Assembly (NCBI GenBank): GCA_902558705.1
Contig: CACEEW010000003.1
Span: forward strand, 1-64,000
Source of the DNA: an uncultured Pelagibacteraceae bacterium
GTDB taxonomy: Bacteria; Pseudomonadota; Alphaproteobacteria; Pelagibacterales; Pelagibacteraceae
Direction of reading: 5' to 3'
DNA: 64,000 bases
Shown: positions 8,901 through 18,333 of the stretch, piece after piece
How the letters are laid out: each line of letters opens with the position of its first letter
How positions within the stretch are numbered: position 1 is the first letter of the stretch
Made by a program: the position numbers and the translations under genes
The notes under the pieces: model-generated
Told to the model about the DNA's origin: nothing
The model's database searches: none
Seen by the model: only the letters and a program-made list of their open reading frames with translations

Positions 8901-9779
8901 TTTTTTGTTATCTGCTTTTCTAACAAAATAAATACCAACAGAAACTGCTATTAGAGAAATTAATACTTTAGTGGTAATCAATTCTTTCAAGAATATATAA
9001 CTTAAAATTGTACCAAAAATAGGTATTAAATAAGAAACTTGAGATTGAAAAATTAATCCATTATTAACTAAAATTCTAAATCTAAGTAACCAAGCTAGAC
9101 CTGTTGAAACAAGTCCTAAATATACTACAGAAATAGTTGAGTCCAGTCGTGGAGTTACATTCCAAGGTTGTTCAATAAAACTAACCAATGGAACTAGAAT
9201 AATTGTAGCCCAAATTAAAATTGAACCAGTTACATTTTCATTCTTTTTCTTGCTGATTTTTAAAGTTAAAACTCCACCAATTACATAACATGTAGAGCCT
9301 AAAAGAATTAAAAGAGCTGATACAAAATTATTTTCATCAATTAATAAGTTGTCTGAAAATAAATAAAGTATACCAGAGAAACCAATCAAAATTCCAAAAG
9401 TTTTTATAAAATTAAATTTTTCATTTTTTGTATAAAAATGACCCAGCACAGTCGAACTAAGAGGTGTAGTAGACATAAGAATTGCTGCAAGATTACTCTG
9501 GACTGATTTAATTCCATAAGCAATTAGAAAAAAAGGAGCTACTAAATTAATGAATCCTATTAATGCAAACCAATACCAATCTTTTGAAAATGCTTCTATC
9601 TTAATATCTTTGTAATAACAAAGTAGTAAAACAGGTATGGCTCCAAAAAAAACTCTGAGAAAAGCAATCGTCACCGGTCCAAAAGAGTAAGTAGCAATTT
9701 TAATATTAAAAAAAGCTGAAGCCCAGATCAATGCTAACAAAACTAATAATATATAATCTAGTAATTTTGGTTGTCTCAT
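8889..9779 (-). CDS. EamA/DMT-family inner-membrane transporter
   Basis: A 296-residue drug/metabolite-transporter (EamA) protein with ten predicted membrane helices arranged as two repeated five-helix halves. The first begins LDYILLVLLALIWASAFF, the second near residue 150. Members export amino acids, metabolites or toxic compounds from the cytoplasm. Its ATG overlaps the stop of the upstream YbaK-type gene by 4 bases (translational coupling). A second, unrelated EamA protein lies at 60.5 kb. The substrate is unknown. Confidence 0.85.
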   Translation of the reverse strand: MRQPKLLDYILLVLLALIWASAFFNIKIATYSFGPVTIAFLRVFFGAIPVLLLCYYKDIKIEAFSKDWYWFALIGFINLVAPFFLIAYGIKSVQSNLAAILMSTTPLSSTVLGHFYTKNEKFNFIKTFGILIGFSGILYLFSDNLLIDENNFVSALLILLGSTCYVIGGVLTLKISKKKNENVTGSILIWATIILVPLVSFIEQPWNVTPRLDSTISVVYLGLVSTGLAWLLRFRILVNNGLIFQSQVSYLIPIFGTILSYIFLKELITTKVLISLIAVSVGIYFVRKADNKKLLK

Positions 9780-10255
9780 TCTATTATCTCTTCAATTGAT
9801 CCTTTAGTAATTTTATTTAAGTCTTTGAAGCTAATTTTGAATACACAATTAGGATGGCCTGCTGCAGCAAATAAATAATTAAATCTTTCTAAAGAACTAT
9901 CAATTAGAATATTAGTTTCATTTAAATGACCAATTGGAGAAACACCTCCTATTGTGAAACCTGTAACATTTTTTACATCATCAGCTGAGGCCATAGATGC
10001 ATCTTTTATATTAAGAATTTTTTTAATTTTATTTAAAGAAGCTTTTTTGTCTCCAGCTACAAGACACAGAGTATAATTTTTTTCTGTTTTAAAAATTAAA
10101 CTTTTAACAATTGAACCAACTTCACAACCTAAAGATGAAGCAGCTTCTAAAGCTGTCCTTGCTGAACTATCAAGTAAAATCACTCTCTGATTTTGATCAA
10201 ATTCCTTCAGTAATTTTTCAACTCTTTTGACAGGCTCTTTGAGTAATAAAGTCAT
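9776..10255 (-). CDS. YbaK/EbsC-type aminoacyl-tRNA deacylase
   Basis: A 159-residue YbaK/prolyl-tRNA-editing-domain protein. These hydrolyse mischarged tRNAs such as Cys-tRNAPro in trans. Recognisable motifs are GSIVKSLIFK, VAGDKKASLNKI with the family's conserved Lys, and GGVSPIGH (about residues 115-122), where the GxxxPxG loop binds the tRNA 3' end. It is first in a two-gene minus-strand unit with a DMT transporter. The biochemical class is likely; the amino acid edited cannot be fixed by reading. Confidence 0.8.
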   Translation of the reverse strand: MTLLLKEPVKRVEKLLKEFDQNQRVILLDSSARTALEAASSLGCEVGSIVKSLIFKTEKNYTLCLVAGDKKASLNKIKKILNIKDASMASADDVKNVTGFTIGGVSPIGHLNETNILIDSSLERFNYLFAAAGHPNCVFKISFKDLNKITKGSIEEIIE

Positions 10256-10386
10256 TATTCAACTTATAATTGTTAGTTATTTTTAACATTTAATTATACA
10301 CTCATGTAAAAAATGCATAGGTGTTATTAAGTAAAAGAACATTCTTTAACAGTCTTTATTTGGTATCACAAGACCCAGAATTATAT

Positions 10387-10391
10387 AGGAG
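10387..10391 (+). promoter_or_regulatory. Ribosome binding site of glnA
   Basis: AGGAG lies 5 bases before the glnA ATG, in a 141-base gap between divergent genes. No sigma54 element, PII gene or recognisable glutamine riboswitch was found in that gap, and I see no other structure in it. Confidence 0.6.
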
Positions 10392-10396
10392 ATCAC

Positions 10397-11803
10397 ATGA
10401 GTGCAAATGATGTATTAAAAACTATTAAAGATAAAGACATAGAGTACGTAGATTTAAGATTTACGGACCCAAGAGGTAAACTTCAGCATGTAACAATGGA
10501 TGCTAAAATGGTCGATGACGAAATGTTGAATGAAGGAATATTTTTTGATGGTTCATCTATAGCAGGTTGGAAAGCTATTAATGAGTCTGACATGATACTT
10601 AAGCCTGATTTATCAAGAGCAATTGTAGATCCCTTTACGTCTCATAACACTCTAAATCTTTTTTGTGATATTTTAGATGCTGTTAAAAAGAATCCTTATG
10701 AAAGAGATCCAAGAGGAACAGCTAAAAAAGCTGAAGCTTACTTAAAAAGTTCAGGCATTGGTGATAAAGCATTTTTTGGACCAGAAGCAGAATTTTTTGT
10801 ATTTGATGATGTAAGATTTAAAAATGATATGAATGAAACAGGTTTTAAAATTGACAGTAAGGAAGGCCCTTACAATTCTGGAAGAGAATATGAAAATGGA
10901 AACATGGGTCATAGACCTGGAATTAAAGGTGGTTACTTCCCAGTTCCACCAGTCGATAGTGAACAAGATATGAGAAGTGAATATTTGAAAGCAATGAAGG
11001 ACATGGGTATTAAAGTTGAAAAACATCACCATGAAGTTGCTCCAAGTCAACATGAGCTTGGGATGTATTTTGGAACTTTAGTGGATCAAGCAGATAATTT
11101 ACAATTGTATAAATATGCTGTTCATATGGTTTCTCATTCATTCGGTAAAACTGCAACTTTTATGCCTAAACCTGTTAAAGGTGATAACGGTTCAGGGATG
11201 CACGTACACCAATCAATTTGGAAAGGTGACACTGCATTATTTTCTGGTGATAAATATGCTGGTTTATCAGAAACTGCATTACATTATATTGGTGGAATTT
11301 TGAAACACGCTAAAGCTATAAATGCATTTTCAAATGCAACAACTAATAGCTACAAAAGATTAATTCCAGGATTTGAAGCTCCTGTTTTATTAGCTTACTC
11401 AGCAAGAAATAGATCAGCATCATGTAGGATTCCTATTACTTTAAGTAAAAAAGCTGCAAGATGTGAAATTAGATTTGGTGATGCAGCAGGTAACCCTTAT
11501 TTAACTTTTGCTGCTATGCTAATGGCTGGTTTGGATGGAATTAAAAATAAAATTGATCCAGGTAAATCATTTGATAAAGATCTTTACGCATTATCAGAAG
11601 ATGAAGTTAAAAAAATTCCAACTGTTTGTGGATCTCTAAGGGAAGCTATGGAAAGTTTAGATAAAGATAGAGATTTTTTAAAAGAAGGAAATGTTTTTAC
11701 TGATGATCAAATTGATGCTTATATCGCATTAAAATTTGAGGAAATACATAATTTTGAACACACTCCTCATCCAATTGAGTTCGAAATGTATTACAGCTGT
11801 TAA
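10397..11803 (+). CDS. glnA: Glutamine synthetase, type I
   Basis: Makes glutamine from glutamate, ammonia and ATP; the main ammonium-assimilation enzyme, a cytoplasmic dodecamer. The 468-residue length matches the class I-beta form. Visible motifs are FDGSSIAGW, the metal/glutamate site [10 protein letters not shown], the [10 protein letters not shown] signature and the ATP-site [10 protein letters not shown]. Tyr397 in [11 protein letters not shown] sits exactly where the adenylylated Tyr of enteric GS lies, so control by adenylylation is structurally possible. In many alphaproteobacteria a glnB (PII) gene lies just upstream; here that position is taken by a divergent gene. It stands alone between a divergent ybaK-like gene and a convergent small ORF. 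Confidence 0.97.
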   Translation: MSANDVLKTIKDKDIEYVDLRFTDPRGKLQHVTMDAKMVDDEMLNEGIFFDGSSIAGWKAINESDMILKPDLSRAIVDPFTSHNTLNLFCDILDAVKKNPYERDPRGTAKKAEAYLKSSGIGDKAFFGPEAEFFVFDDVRFKNDMNETGFKIDSKEGPYNSGREYENGNMGHRPGIKGGYFPVPPVDSEQDMRSEYLKAMKDMGIKVEKHHHEVAPSQHELGMYFGTLVDQADNLQLYKYAVHMVSHSFGKTATFMPKPVKGDNGSGMHVHQSIWKGDTALFSGDKYAGLSETALHYIGGILKHAKAINAFSNATTNSYKRLIPGFEAPVLLAYSARNRSASCRIPITLSKKAARCEIRFGDAAGNPYLTFAAMLMAGLDGIKNKIDPGKSFDKDLYALSEDEVKKIPTVCGSLREAMESLDKDRDFLKEGNVFTDDQIDAYIALKFEEIHNFEHTPHPIEFEMYYSC

Positions 11804-11806
11804 ATA

Positions 11807-11977
11807 TCACTGTCTAGTTTTAGCAATTTTATTTTTGCCAGAACCCCTTTTAACAATGTAATTTTGAGTTCCGTTTGCTCCAGTTTCTACAGATTTAATA
11901 AGAGATCTTATAAAACCTTTTCTCTTTTCTTTTCTGTCTTCACTATTTAGTAAATTTCTAAATTCAAAAACATTCAT
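11807..11977 (-). CDS. Small basic protein, 56 residues, unrecognised
   Basis: A short minus-strand reading frame fills the gap between glnA and the Fe-S operon. It begins MNVFEFRNLL and ends KNKIAKTRQ, with a charged centre (SEDRKEKRKGFIRSLIKSV) likely to be helical and no membrane segment or Cys. An AGGA lies about 11 bases before the ATG. The frame starts and stops neatly within the only available gap and its composition is protein-like, so I believe it is real. I do not recognise a family. It is downstream of sufA on the same strand and could be a tail gene of that operon. Confidence 0.55.
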   Translation of the reverse strand: MNVFEFRNLLNSEDRKEKRKGFIRSLIKSVETGANGTQNYIVKRGSGKNKIAKTRQ

Positions 11978-12034
11978 ATATTGAATATATCCTATCTATG
12001 CATTTATTGCAATGCTGATATGTTCAAAATGGGA

Positions 12035-12367
12035 CTATACTTTAAATGACTCTCCGCAGCCACAACGCTCGGTTTCATTTGGGTTGTTAAAAACAAATGT
12101 TGAAGAAAAGTCCTCTTTCTTATAATCCATTTCTGTTCCTAAAAGATACATAACTGCAGCTGAATCGATATAAACTTTAACGCCTTTATCTTCTATTACC
12201 TCATCATTAGGATTAATCTCTTTTGAGTACTCCATAACATATGACATCCCAGCACATCCTCCAGACTTTACAGAAACTCTCACTCCTATTGCATTTTTTT
12301 CAGCACTAGACATTATTTCTTTTATTCTTAAAGCAGCATTGTCACTTAATTTAATTATTGAATTCAT
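12035..12367 (-). CDS. sufA: A-type Fe-S carrier (SufA/IscA/HesB family)
   Basis: A 110-residue A-type carrier that accepts a Fe-S cluster from the SufBCD scaffold and hands it to apoproteins. The three cluster-binding cysteines are at the expected places: Cys38 in SGGCAGMSY and Cys102 and Cys104 in the C-terminal RCGCGES. It is the last clear gene of the minus-strand suf operon, overlapping the sufT-like gene by one base. The family also contains ErpA-type proteins, so the symbol rests partly on operon position. Confidence 0.9.
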   Translation of the reverse strand: MNSIIKLSDNAALRIKEIMSSAEKNAIGVRVSVKSGGCAGMSYVMEYSKEINPNDEVIEDKGVKVYIDSAAVMYLLGTEMDYKKEDFSSTFVFNNPNETERCGCGESFKV

Positions 12368-12663
12368 TATAAATTCAACTCCAATTTGGCAGCATCAGAC
12401 ATCATATCTTTTGTCCAGGGTGGATCCCATACCAATTCTAAGTCAACATCTTCTATCTCCTCTACTTGCATAGCACCTTCCTTTACCTCTTTAGGTAAAC
12501 TTTCAGCTACAGGACAGTTTGGAGTAGTTAATGTCATTTTAATTTTTGCTTTTTTTTGATTTACTTGAACTTCGTAAATTAGACCTAAATCATAAATATT
12601 CACTGGAAGTTCAGGGTCATAAATCTTTTTTATTTCTTCTATTATTTTATCTTTTATTTCCAT
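12367..12663 (-). CDS. sufT: SufT-like DUF59/MIP18-domain Fe-S maturation protein
   Basis: A 98-residue DUF59 protein. The family is known to help insert Fe-S clusters, and in Suf operons it is called SufT. Motifs are YDPELPVNIYDLGLIY (about residues 15-30), TTPNCPVAE with the conserved Cys, and the C-terminal LVWDPPWTKDMMS. It lies between sufU and sufA in the operon, 6 bases after sufU. The identification is firm for the family; the exact step is inferred from context. Confidence 0.9.
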   Translation of the reverse strand: MEIKDKIIEEIKKIYDPELPVNIYDLGLIYEVQVNQKKAKIKMTLTTPNCPVAESLPKEVKEGAMQVEEIEDVDLELVWDPPWTKDMMSDAAKLELNL

Positions 12664-12669
12664 AAAATA

Positions 12670-13134
12670 TCATGTTTCTGTACTAATTTCTTTTCCATCG
12701 TTCTCCATTGCTGAGACTAATGTATGCCAAGATAATGTAGCACATTTTACTCTCATTGGGTATTGTTTAACACCTGATAAACACATCAACTTTGTTTTAT
12801 CATCTTCCTTTAATACATTAGATTTAAGTTCGGGGTTTTCTTTTATCATTCCTAAAAAATCTTCTATAATTTCTTTAGCTTCATTATCACTTTTACCTTT
12901 CATTAAATCTGTCATAATTGAAGCTGATGCCATTGAAATAGCACAACCACTGCCTTCAAAAGAAATGTCTTCTACTTTTCTTTGATCATTTAATTTTAAA
13001 TAAATATGTACATTATCTCCACATAATGGATTATTTCCTTTAGCATCTTTATTAAAGTTATCAGTCTTACCTAAGTTTCTAGGATTCTTGCCGTGTTCTA
13101 ATATTATTTCTTGATATAATTCTTTTAAATTCAT
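12670..13134 (-). CDS. sufU: SufU-like Zn sulfurtransferase / scaffold
   Basis: A 154-residue NifU-N/SufU protein that receives sulfur from the cysteine desulfurase SufS. Candidate Zn/sulfur ligands are Cys38 (LCGDN), Cys64 (GSGCAIS) and Cys131 (VKCATLSWH), with a further Cys118. Length and the 19-residue insert between the second and third Cys regions are as in SufU rather than IscU. The ATG overlaps the sufS stop by 4 bases (ATGA), so the two are translationally coupled, fitting their partnership. Confidence 0.9.
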   Translation of the reverse strand: MNLKELYQEIILEHGKNPRNLGKTDNFNKDAKGNNPLCGDNVHIYLKLNDQRKVEDISFEGSGCAISMASASIMTDLMKGKSDNEAKEIIEDFLGMIKENPELKSNVLKEDDKTKLMCLSGVKQYPMRVKCATLSWHTLVSAMENDGKEISTET

Positions 13135-14351
13135 TTTAAATCAAAAATCTTTTTACATTTATTAATTGACTCATTTAGTTGGTCAAAATCTTCTTTTGTA
13201 TTGTACACACCAACTGAAGCTCTGGCACTTGCTGGTATTTCTAGTTTATCATGAAGTATTTGACAGCAATGATGGCCAGCTCTAATTGCAACACCGTCCT
13301 CATCTAAGATTGTAGCAATATCGTGTGGGTGTACACCTTCAATCGTAAATGATAAAACACCTCCTTTATTTTTTGGGTTACCAATTATTTTTACTGAGTT
13401 ATTTTTTCTTAAAACTTCTTGACCGTACTCAATTAATTCTCTTTCATGTTTTATTATATTTTCAATTCCAATATTTTCCAAAAATTTGATTGACTGATCA
13501 AATGCTATTACTTGTGCAGTAGCCATCGTTCCTGCTTCATATTTATTTGGTAAATCTCCATAAGTAATTCTATCCTTCTTTACTTCTTTAATCATTCCAC
13601 CTCCACCTTGATAAGGTGGTAATTCCTCAAGCCATTTTTTTTTACCATATAAAATTCCTAATCCTGTTGGTCCATACATTTTATGACATGAGATTGCGTA
13701 AAAATCACAATCAAGATCTTGTACATCTATTTTTAAATGTGGGGCACCCTGACACCCATCTACTACTACTATAATTCCTTTAGAGTGAGCAAGTTCGGTT
13801 ATCTCTTTAATTGGTAGTATTGCCCCCGTAACATTTGATAAATGATTAACTGCTATTACCTTAGTTTTTGGTGTTATCATTTTTTCAATGTTCTCTATTG
13901 GAATTTCGCCTTCATCGTTAATTTCTGCAAAATTAATCTTTATATTTTTTGATTTTCTTAAATAATGCCATGGCACATAATTAGAATGATGTTCTAGTTC
14001 AGTTAATAATATTTCATCCCCCTTATCTAAGTATTTTTGTCCTAGAGTATTTGCTACCAAATTAAGTGCTTCTGTTGCACCTTTTGTAAAAACAATCTCA
14101 TTTTTATCTTTTGCATTAATATATTTTTGAACTGAGGATCTTGTATTTTCATATAAATTAGTGGCAGCTACAGCTAAATAATGGATGCTTCTTCCTACAT
14201 TAGAAAATTGTTTTGTATAAAACTCGTTTATCCTATCAATAACTACTTTAGGTTTTTGCGAAGAATTAGCGCTATCTAAATAGACTAAATCATTATTTTG
14301 TATTTTTTCATCAAATATAGGAAATTCTTTTTTAATATTGTCTATATTCAT
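13131..14351 (-). CDS. sufS: Cysteine desulfurase SufS
   Basis: PLP-dependent group II cysteine desulfurase, 406 residues, which removes sulfur from cysteine as a persulfide for Fe-S assembly. The PLP lysine is in SCHKMYGPTG, and the active-site Cys is in the C-terminal AGHHCCQ. The N-terminal YLDSANSSQKP and the central TEALN and ELEHHSN motifs match SufS/CsdA. It lies in the operon between sufD (4-base overlap) and sufU (4-base overlap), so all three are probably coupled in translation. Confidence 0.95.
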   Translation of the reverse strand: MNIDNIKKEFPIFDEKIQNNDLVYLDSANSSQKPKVVIDRINEFYTKQFSNVGRSIHYLAVAATNLYENTRSSVQKYINAKDKNEIVFTKGATEALNLVANTLGQKYLDKGDEILLTELEHHSNYVPWHYLRKSKNIKINFAEINDEGEIPIENIEKMITPKTKVIAVNHLSNVTGAILPIKEITELAHSKGIIVVVDGCQGAPHLKIDVQDLDCDFYAISCHKMYGPTGLGILYGKKKWLEELPPYQGGGGMIKEVKKDRITYGDLPNKYEAGTMATAQVIAFDQSIKFLENIGIENIIKHERELIEYGQEVLRKNNSVKIIGNPKNKGGVLSFTIEGVHPHDIATILDEDGVAIRAGHHCCQILHDKLEIPASARASVGVYNTKEDFDQLNESINKCKKIFDLK

Positions 14352-15595
14352 TCTTTTAATCCAATCATATTTTTAACTAAATTTTTAATTTCAGTGTCTG
14401 TTATTTTTTCAACCACATCTAACAGAAAACCATTAATCAAAAGTTCTTTTGACTGTTGATAATTCAATCCTCTAGACATTAAATAAAATATTGAGTTTTC
14501 ATCAAGACTTCCAGATGCAGATCCATGAGAACATTTTACATCATCAGCATATATTTCTAGTTCAGGCTTAGCGTTAAATTCGGAAGTTTCATCAAGTAAA
14601 ATTGCTTTACTTAATTGATATCCGTCAGTTTTTTGTGCTTTTGAGTCTACAAATATTTTACCTTGATAGGCAGATTTTGAATTTTTCCCTAAAACACTTT
14701 TTATCAATTGATAGCTTTTTGTATTTTCAACCAAATGGTTAATTGTTGTTCTTACTTCATGATGTTGCCCGTCATTTAATGAGAAAATACCATTTACGAA
14801 TGCCGAAGAATATTCTCCTTTTAAGTTACAATTAATTTCATTTTTTGAAAAATTCGATCCTGAAGATAGAACAAAAGTCTCTGAAACACTGTTATTGTCT
14901 TGTTCAATATTATTATAAGAATATCTGATATTTTTATTTTGTACTTTATCAATCTTATAATTTTTTAAAATAGCATTTTCTTTTAAATCAAAATTATAAA
15001 AAATATTGATGAAATTATTTTCTGCTCCATCGTTAAACAAGTCTATTAATCTTAAAGAACTATTTTGTTCTAGTTGAAATTCTAGTTTTAAATTTATATT
15101 TCTAGATGAAATTTTATTATTTGTAGAGTGATAAACAACAAGAGGTTTTTTCAAAGAATAATTCTTTTTTACGGTAATTTTGAAACATTTATTTGTGAAA
15201 GCATTATTTAAAGATAAAAGAGAATTATTATCTTCTAATCTATCCACAAATTTAAAATCATCATTAATTTCTATCTTGTCATGATCTTCATGAGTAAAAT
15301 CAACCTTCTCCACTCTTCCATTTATGAAGACAATTTTATTATGTTCTAAACCTTCTATAAAAATTGAGGTGTCAACTTTGTAAGGGAAAGAATAATCGTT
15401 ATAAAAACTTAATTCACCAATATTTTTTTTAATAATTTGGCTTAAGTCTGAAAATTTCCAGTTTTCAAGTTTTCTAGTTGGAAAACCAGTTTCTAAAAAT
15501 TTGTTTAAATACATTTTTTTTAATTCAACATCTTTTTCAGAAAAAGCTGAAGTTTTAACTATTTTTTCAAAATCTGTTTTAATTTGTTCAGTCAT
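14348..15595 (-). CDS. sufD: Fe-S assembly scaffold subunit SufD
   Basis: A 415-residue SufD, partner of SufB in the SufBC2D scaffold that builds Fe-S clusters de novo. The N-terminal part is diverged and Asn/Lys-rich; the C-terminal beta-helix keeps the conserved KCSHGSASGSLDE motif, whose His and Cys lie at the SufB-SufD interface, and the end SRGL-x-x-QQ-x-KELLINGF. It starts one base from sufC and overlaps sufS by 4 bases. Confidence 0.95.
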   Translation of the reverse strand: MTEQIKTDFEKIVKTSAFSEKDVELKKMYLNKFLETGFPTRKLENWKFSDLSQIIKKNIGELSFYNDYSFPYKVDTSIFIEGLEHNKIVFINGRVEKVDFTHEDHDKIEINDDFKFVDRLEDNNSLLSLNNAFTNKCFKITVKKNYSLKKPLVVYHSTNNKISSRNINLKLEFQLEQNSSLRLIDLFNDGAENNFINIFYNFDLKENAILKNYKIDKVQNKNIRYSYNNIEQDNNSVSETFVLSSGSNFSKNEINCNLKGEYSSAFVNGIFSLNDGQHHEVRTTINHLVENTKSYQLIKSVLGKNSKSAYQGKIFVDSKAQKTDGYQLSKAILLDETSEFNAKPELEIYADDVKCSHGSASGSLDENSIFYLMSRGLNYQQSKELLINGFLLDVVEKITDTEIKNLVKNMIGLKE

Positions 15596-16330
15596 TTAAT
15601 TGAAATTTTCGTATCCTTTTTTTTCTAGTTCTAACGCAAGTTCTGGTCCTCCAGATTTGATTATTCTTCCATTCATTAATACATGAACAAAATCTGGTTT
15701 TATGTAGTCTAGCAATCTTTGATAGTGAGTAATTATTAAGAAAGAATTATCTTTACTCCTCAATGTATTCACTCCATCAGATACAACCTTTAAAGCATCA
15801 ATATCCAACCCTGAGTCAGTTTCATCTAAAATAGATAACTTGGGTGATAACATCGACATTTGTAAAATTTCATTTTTCTTTTTTTCACCCCCAGAAAAAC
15901 CAACATTTAACTGTCTATTTAATTTTTCCTCATCAAATTTTAATTCTCTCGCTTTTTCTTTTACAAGTTTTAAAAATTCAATTGCATCAAGTTCTTTTTC
16001 TCCTTTTGCTTTTCTTATGGCGTTTAAAGAGGTTTTTAAAAAGATATTGGTATTTACACCTGGAATTTCTAACGGATATTGAAATGCTAAAAATATTCCT
16101 TTATGTGCTCTTTCCTCAGTTTCAAGCTCAAATAAATTATTATTCTCAAAAAGTACTTCTCCAGATATTTCATATCCTTTTTTGCCAGATAAAATGTTTG
16201 ATAATGTACTTTTACCTGAACCATTAGGACCCATAATTGCGTGAACTTCACCAGGATTAATATTAAGTGAAAAATCTTTTAGAATTGATTTATCCTCAAC
16301 GTTTGCACTTAAATTATTTATTTTTAACAT
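15596..16330 (-). CDS. sufC: Suf ATPase SufC
   Basis: ABC-type ATPase of the SufBCD complex, 244 residues, powering the conformational change needed for cluster assembly; cytoplasmic, not a transporter. Walker A is GPNGSGKST, the signature motif is GFSGGEKKKNEI (the SufC-specific form) and Walker B is LSILDETDSGLD. It overlaps sufB by one base and abuts sufD. Confidence 0.96.
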   Translation of the reverse strand: MLKINNLSANVEDKSILKDFSLNINPGEVHAIMGPNGSGKSTLSNILSGKKGYEISGEVLFENNNLFELETEERAHKGIFLAFQYPLEIPGVNTNIFLKTSLNAIRKAKGEKELDAIEFLKLVKEKARELKFDEEKLNRQLNVGFSGGEKKKNEILQMSMLSPKLSILDETDSGLDIDALKVVSDGVNTLRSKDNSFLIITHYQRLLDYIKPDFVHVLMNGRIIKSGGPELALELEKKGYENFN

Positions 16331-17772
16331 TAACCAACGCTTCCTTCCAAGCTTATACCTACTAGTTTTTGAGCCTCCACAGCAAATTCCATTGGTAATT
16401 GTTGAAGCACTTCTTTACAGAATCCGTTTACGATTAATCCAACGGCTTCCTCTGGATTTAAACCTCTTTGCTGACAATAATGCAATTGTTCTTCACTTAT
16501 TTTAGAAGTCGTAGCTTCATGAGCTATATTTGAGTCAAAATTTTTATTTTTAATATATGGCACAGTATGAGCACCACACTTATTACCCATTAATAAAGAA
16601 TCACACTGAGTATAATTACTTGAATTTTTTGCTTTTGAATTAATGTCAACTAATCCTCTGTAAGTCATATCTGAAAATCCTGCACTAATACCTTTTGATA
16701 TAATCTTACTCTTTGTATTTTTTCCTAAATGGATCATCTTAGTACCAGTATCAGCTTTTTGATGATTATTGGTTATCGCGATTGAATAAAATTCACCTAT
16801 TGAGTTGTCTCCTTTTAATATACAGCTAGGATATTTCCAAGTTATAGCTGAGCCAGTTTCTACTTGTGTCCAAGAAATTTTAGAATTTTTGCCTTTGCAC
16901 AAACCTCGTTTAGTTACAAAATTATATATTCCTCCCTTACCGTTTTCATCTCCTGGATACCAATTTTGTACTGTTGAATATTTTATCTCAGCATCGTCAA
17001 GTGCAATTAATTCTACATTAGCAGCGTGTAGTTGGTTTTCATCTCTCATTGGTGCCGTACACCCCTCTAGATAACTTACGTAACTTCCTTTATCTGCTAT
17101 AATCAAAGTTCTTTCAAATTGTCCTGTCTCTGATGCATTAATTCTAAAATAAGTTGATAGTTCCATTGGGCATTTAATTCCTTCTGGTATATAAACGAAT
17201 GATCCATCGGTAAATACAGCAGAATTTAAAGTTGCAAAGAAATGATCTGTTGTTGGTATAACAGTTCCTAAATATTTTTTTACTAGATCTGGATGTTTTT
17301 GGATAGCTTCAGACATAGAGCAAAAAATTATTCCCTGTTTAGTTAATTCATCTTTAAAAGTTGTTGCAACTGAAACAGAGTCAAAAACAGCATCAACGGC
17401 AATACCATTTAACCTTGCTTGTTCTTGCAATGGTATACCAAGCTTTTTATAAGTTTCTAAAAGTTTAGGATCGAGTTCATCAAGGCTTTTTGGTTTATCG
17501 TTCATACTTTTAGGTGCTGCATAGTAATATAAATCTTGGTAATCTATTTTTGGATATTTTGGTTTTTGCCAATTAGGTTCTTTTAATTGTTTAAATCTTT
17601 CGAATGCTTTTAATCTAAAATCTAACATCCATTTTGGTTCCTTTTTAATATTAGAAATAAATTTAATTACATCTTCATTTAAACCCTTGGGTGCTCTGAT
17701 ATTTTCTATATCTGTTGAAAACCCATACTTATAATCTTTTAACTTTTCTATATCTTTTTCTCTTTTATCCAT
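16330..17772 (-). CDS. sufB: Fe-S assembly scaffold subunit SufB
   Basis: A 480-residue SufB, the subunit carrying the nascent Fe-S cluster. Typical blocks are [19 protein letters not shown], the Cys-containing [21 protein letters not shown] and the C-terminal NLM-like segment with [12 protein letters not shown]. It is the first structural gene of the operon, starting one base after the regulator gene stop, an arrangement typical of alphaproteobacterial suf loci. Confidence 0.97.
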   Translation of the reverse strand: MDKREKDIEKLKDYKYGFSTDIENIRAPKGLNEDVIKFISNIKKEPKWMLDFRLKAFERFKQLKEPNWQKPKYPKIDYQDLYYYAAPKSMNDKPKSLDELDPKLLETYKKLGIPLQEQARLNGIAVDAVFDSVSVATTFKDELTKQGIIFCSMSEAIQKHPDLVKKYLGTVIPTTDHFFATLNSAVFTDGSFVYIPEGIKCPMELSTYFRINASETGQFERTLIIADKGSYVSYLEGCTAPMRDENQLHAANVELIALDDAEIKYSTVQNWYPGDENGKGGIYNFVTKRGLCKGKNSKISWTQVETGSAITWKYPSCILKGDNSIGEFYSIAITNNHQKADTGTKMIHLGKNTKSKIISKGISAGFSDMTYRGLVDINSKAKNSSNYTQCDSLLMGNKCGAHTVPYIKNKNFDSNIAHEATTSKISEEQLHYCQQRGLNPEEAVGLIVNGFCKEVLQQLPMEFAVEAQKLVGISLEGSVG

Positions 17773-17773
17773 T

Positions 17774-18199
17774 TTAAACTCTTCTCTCAGAATTATCTTT
17801 AACTAAATCTTCTAAACTTTTTTTATCAAAAAAATTATTAATATGATTTTCAAGTTCATCCCAAAGATTATGTGTAAGGCATTTTACAGCTTTGCCATTA
17901 CATCCTTTTTTTGACTCTTTTTTACATTGAACTGTTTTTACTTTTTCATCTACTGCCTCAAAAATATTTATAAGCTTTATTTCTTTAGCTTTTTTATTTA
18001 AAATATATCCTCCTTGAGTGCCTCTCACGCTTTGAACTATTTCTTTTTTTCTTAACTTTGAGAATATTTGTTCTAAATAATCCAAGGAAATTCCTTGTCT
18101 TAGTGAGATGTCTCTTAGAGAAACCGGATTGATATTATTAAATCTCGCCAGGTCTACTAAAGCCATTACCGCATATCTACCTTTTGATGTAAGCTTCAT
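17774..18199 (-). CDS. iscR: IscR-type Rrf2 Fe-S-sensing regulator of the suf operon
   Basis: A 141-residue Rrf2-family transcription factor with an N-terminal winged helix (about residues 1-65, RGTQGGY wing) and a cluster-binding motif made of Cys92, Cys100, Cys107 and His110. The spacing is C-x7-C-x6-C-x2-H, slightly longer than the x5/x5 of the E. coli protein. It heads the suf operon, and an inverted repeat resembling IscR boxes overlaps the promoter, so it probably represses its own operon when carrying a cluster. The name iscR is by similarity; in alphaproteobacteria the same position is also called SufR. Confidence 0.9.
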   Translation of the reverse strand: MKLTSKGRYAVMALVDLARFNNINPVSLRDISLRQGISLDYLEQIFSKLRKKEIVQSVRGTQGGYILNKKAKEIKLINIFEAVDEKVKTVQCKKESKKGCNGKAVKCLTHNLWDELENHINNFFDKKSLEDLVKDNSERRV

Positions 18200-18218
18200 A
18201 AATCCTTATTTTACGGGG

Positions 18219-18248
18219 ATATATATAAACCCGACTAAAATAGTCAAG
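18219..18248 (-). promoter_or_regulatory. suf operon promoter with IscR-like operator
   Basis: On the minus strand, TTGACT (18247-18242) serves as -35 and an ATATAT/TATATA element (18225-18219) as -10, with 16-17 bases between. The -35 lies inside an imperfect inverted repeat, CTTGACT-ATTTT-AGTCGGG on the minus strand (18230-18248 in window coordinates), the form expected of an alphaproteobacterial IscR box. Binding here would block RNA polymerase, giving autoregulation. Confidence 0.65.
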
Positions 18249-18275
18249 TATCTAAGATAAAAAAAAGCTAACATT

Positions 18276-18304
18276 TTGTCACGCAGTTGTGGTAAACCTA
18301 ATTT
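18276..18304 (+). promoter_or_regulatory. Possible promoter of the alpha/beta hydrolase gene
   Basis: TTGTCA (18276-18281) and TAATTT (18299-18304) are 17 bases apart, 30 bases before the hydrolase ATG. The -10 matches weakly, so this is tentative. Confidence 0.35.
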
Positions 18305-18333
18305 TTTTTTGAGAATAATAATCAATAACAATT

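Noticed and set aside
10256-10396. Glutamine riboswitch, sigma54 promoter or small RNA upstream of glnA
   Set aside because: None of the conserved elements of the glnA RNA motif or GG/GC sigma54 boxes could be found in this gap.
15844-16227. Open frame of 127 codons opposite sufC
   Set aside because: It is antisense to a certain gene, rich in Phe/Leu/Ser as expected of the complement of Lys-rich AT-biased coding sequence, with no ribosome site or motif.
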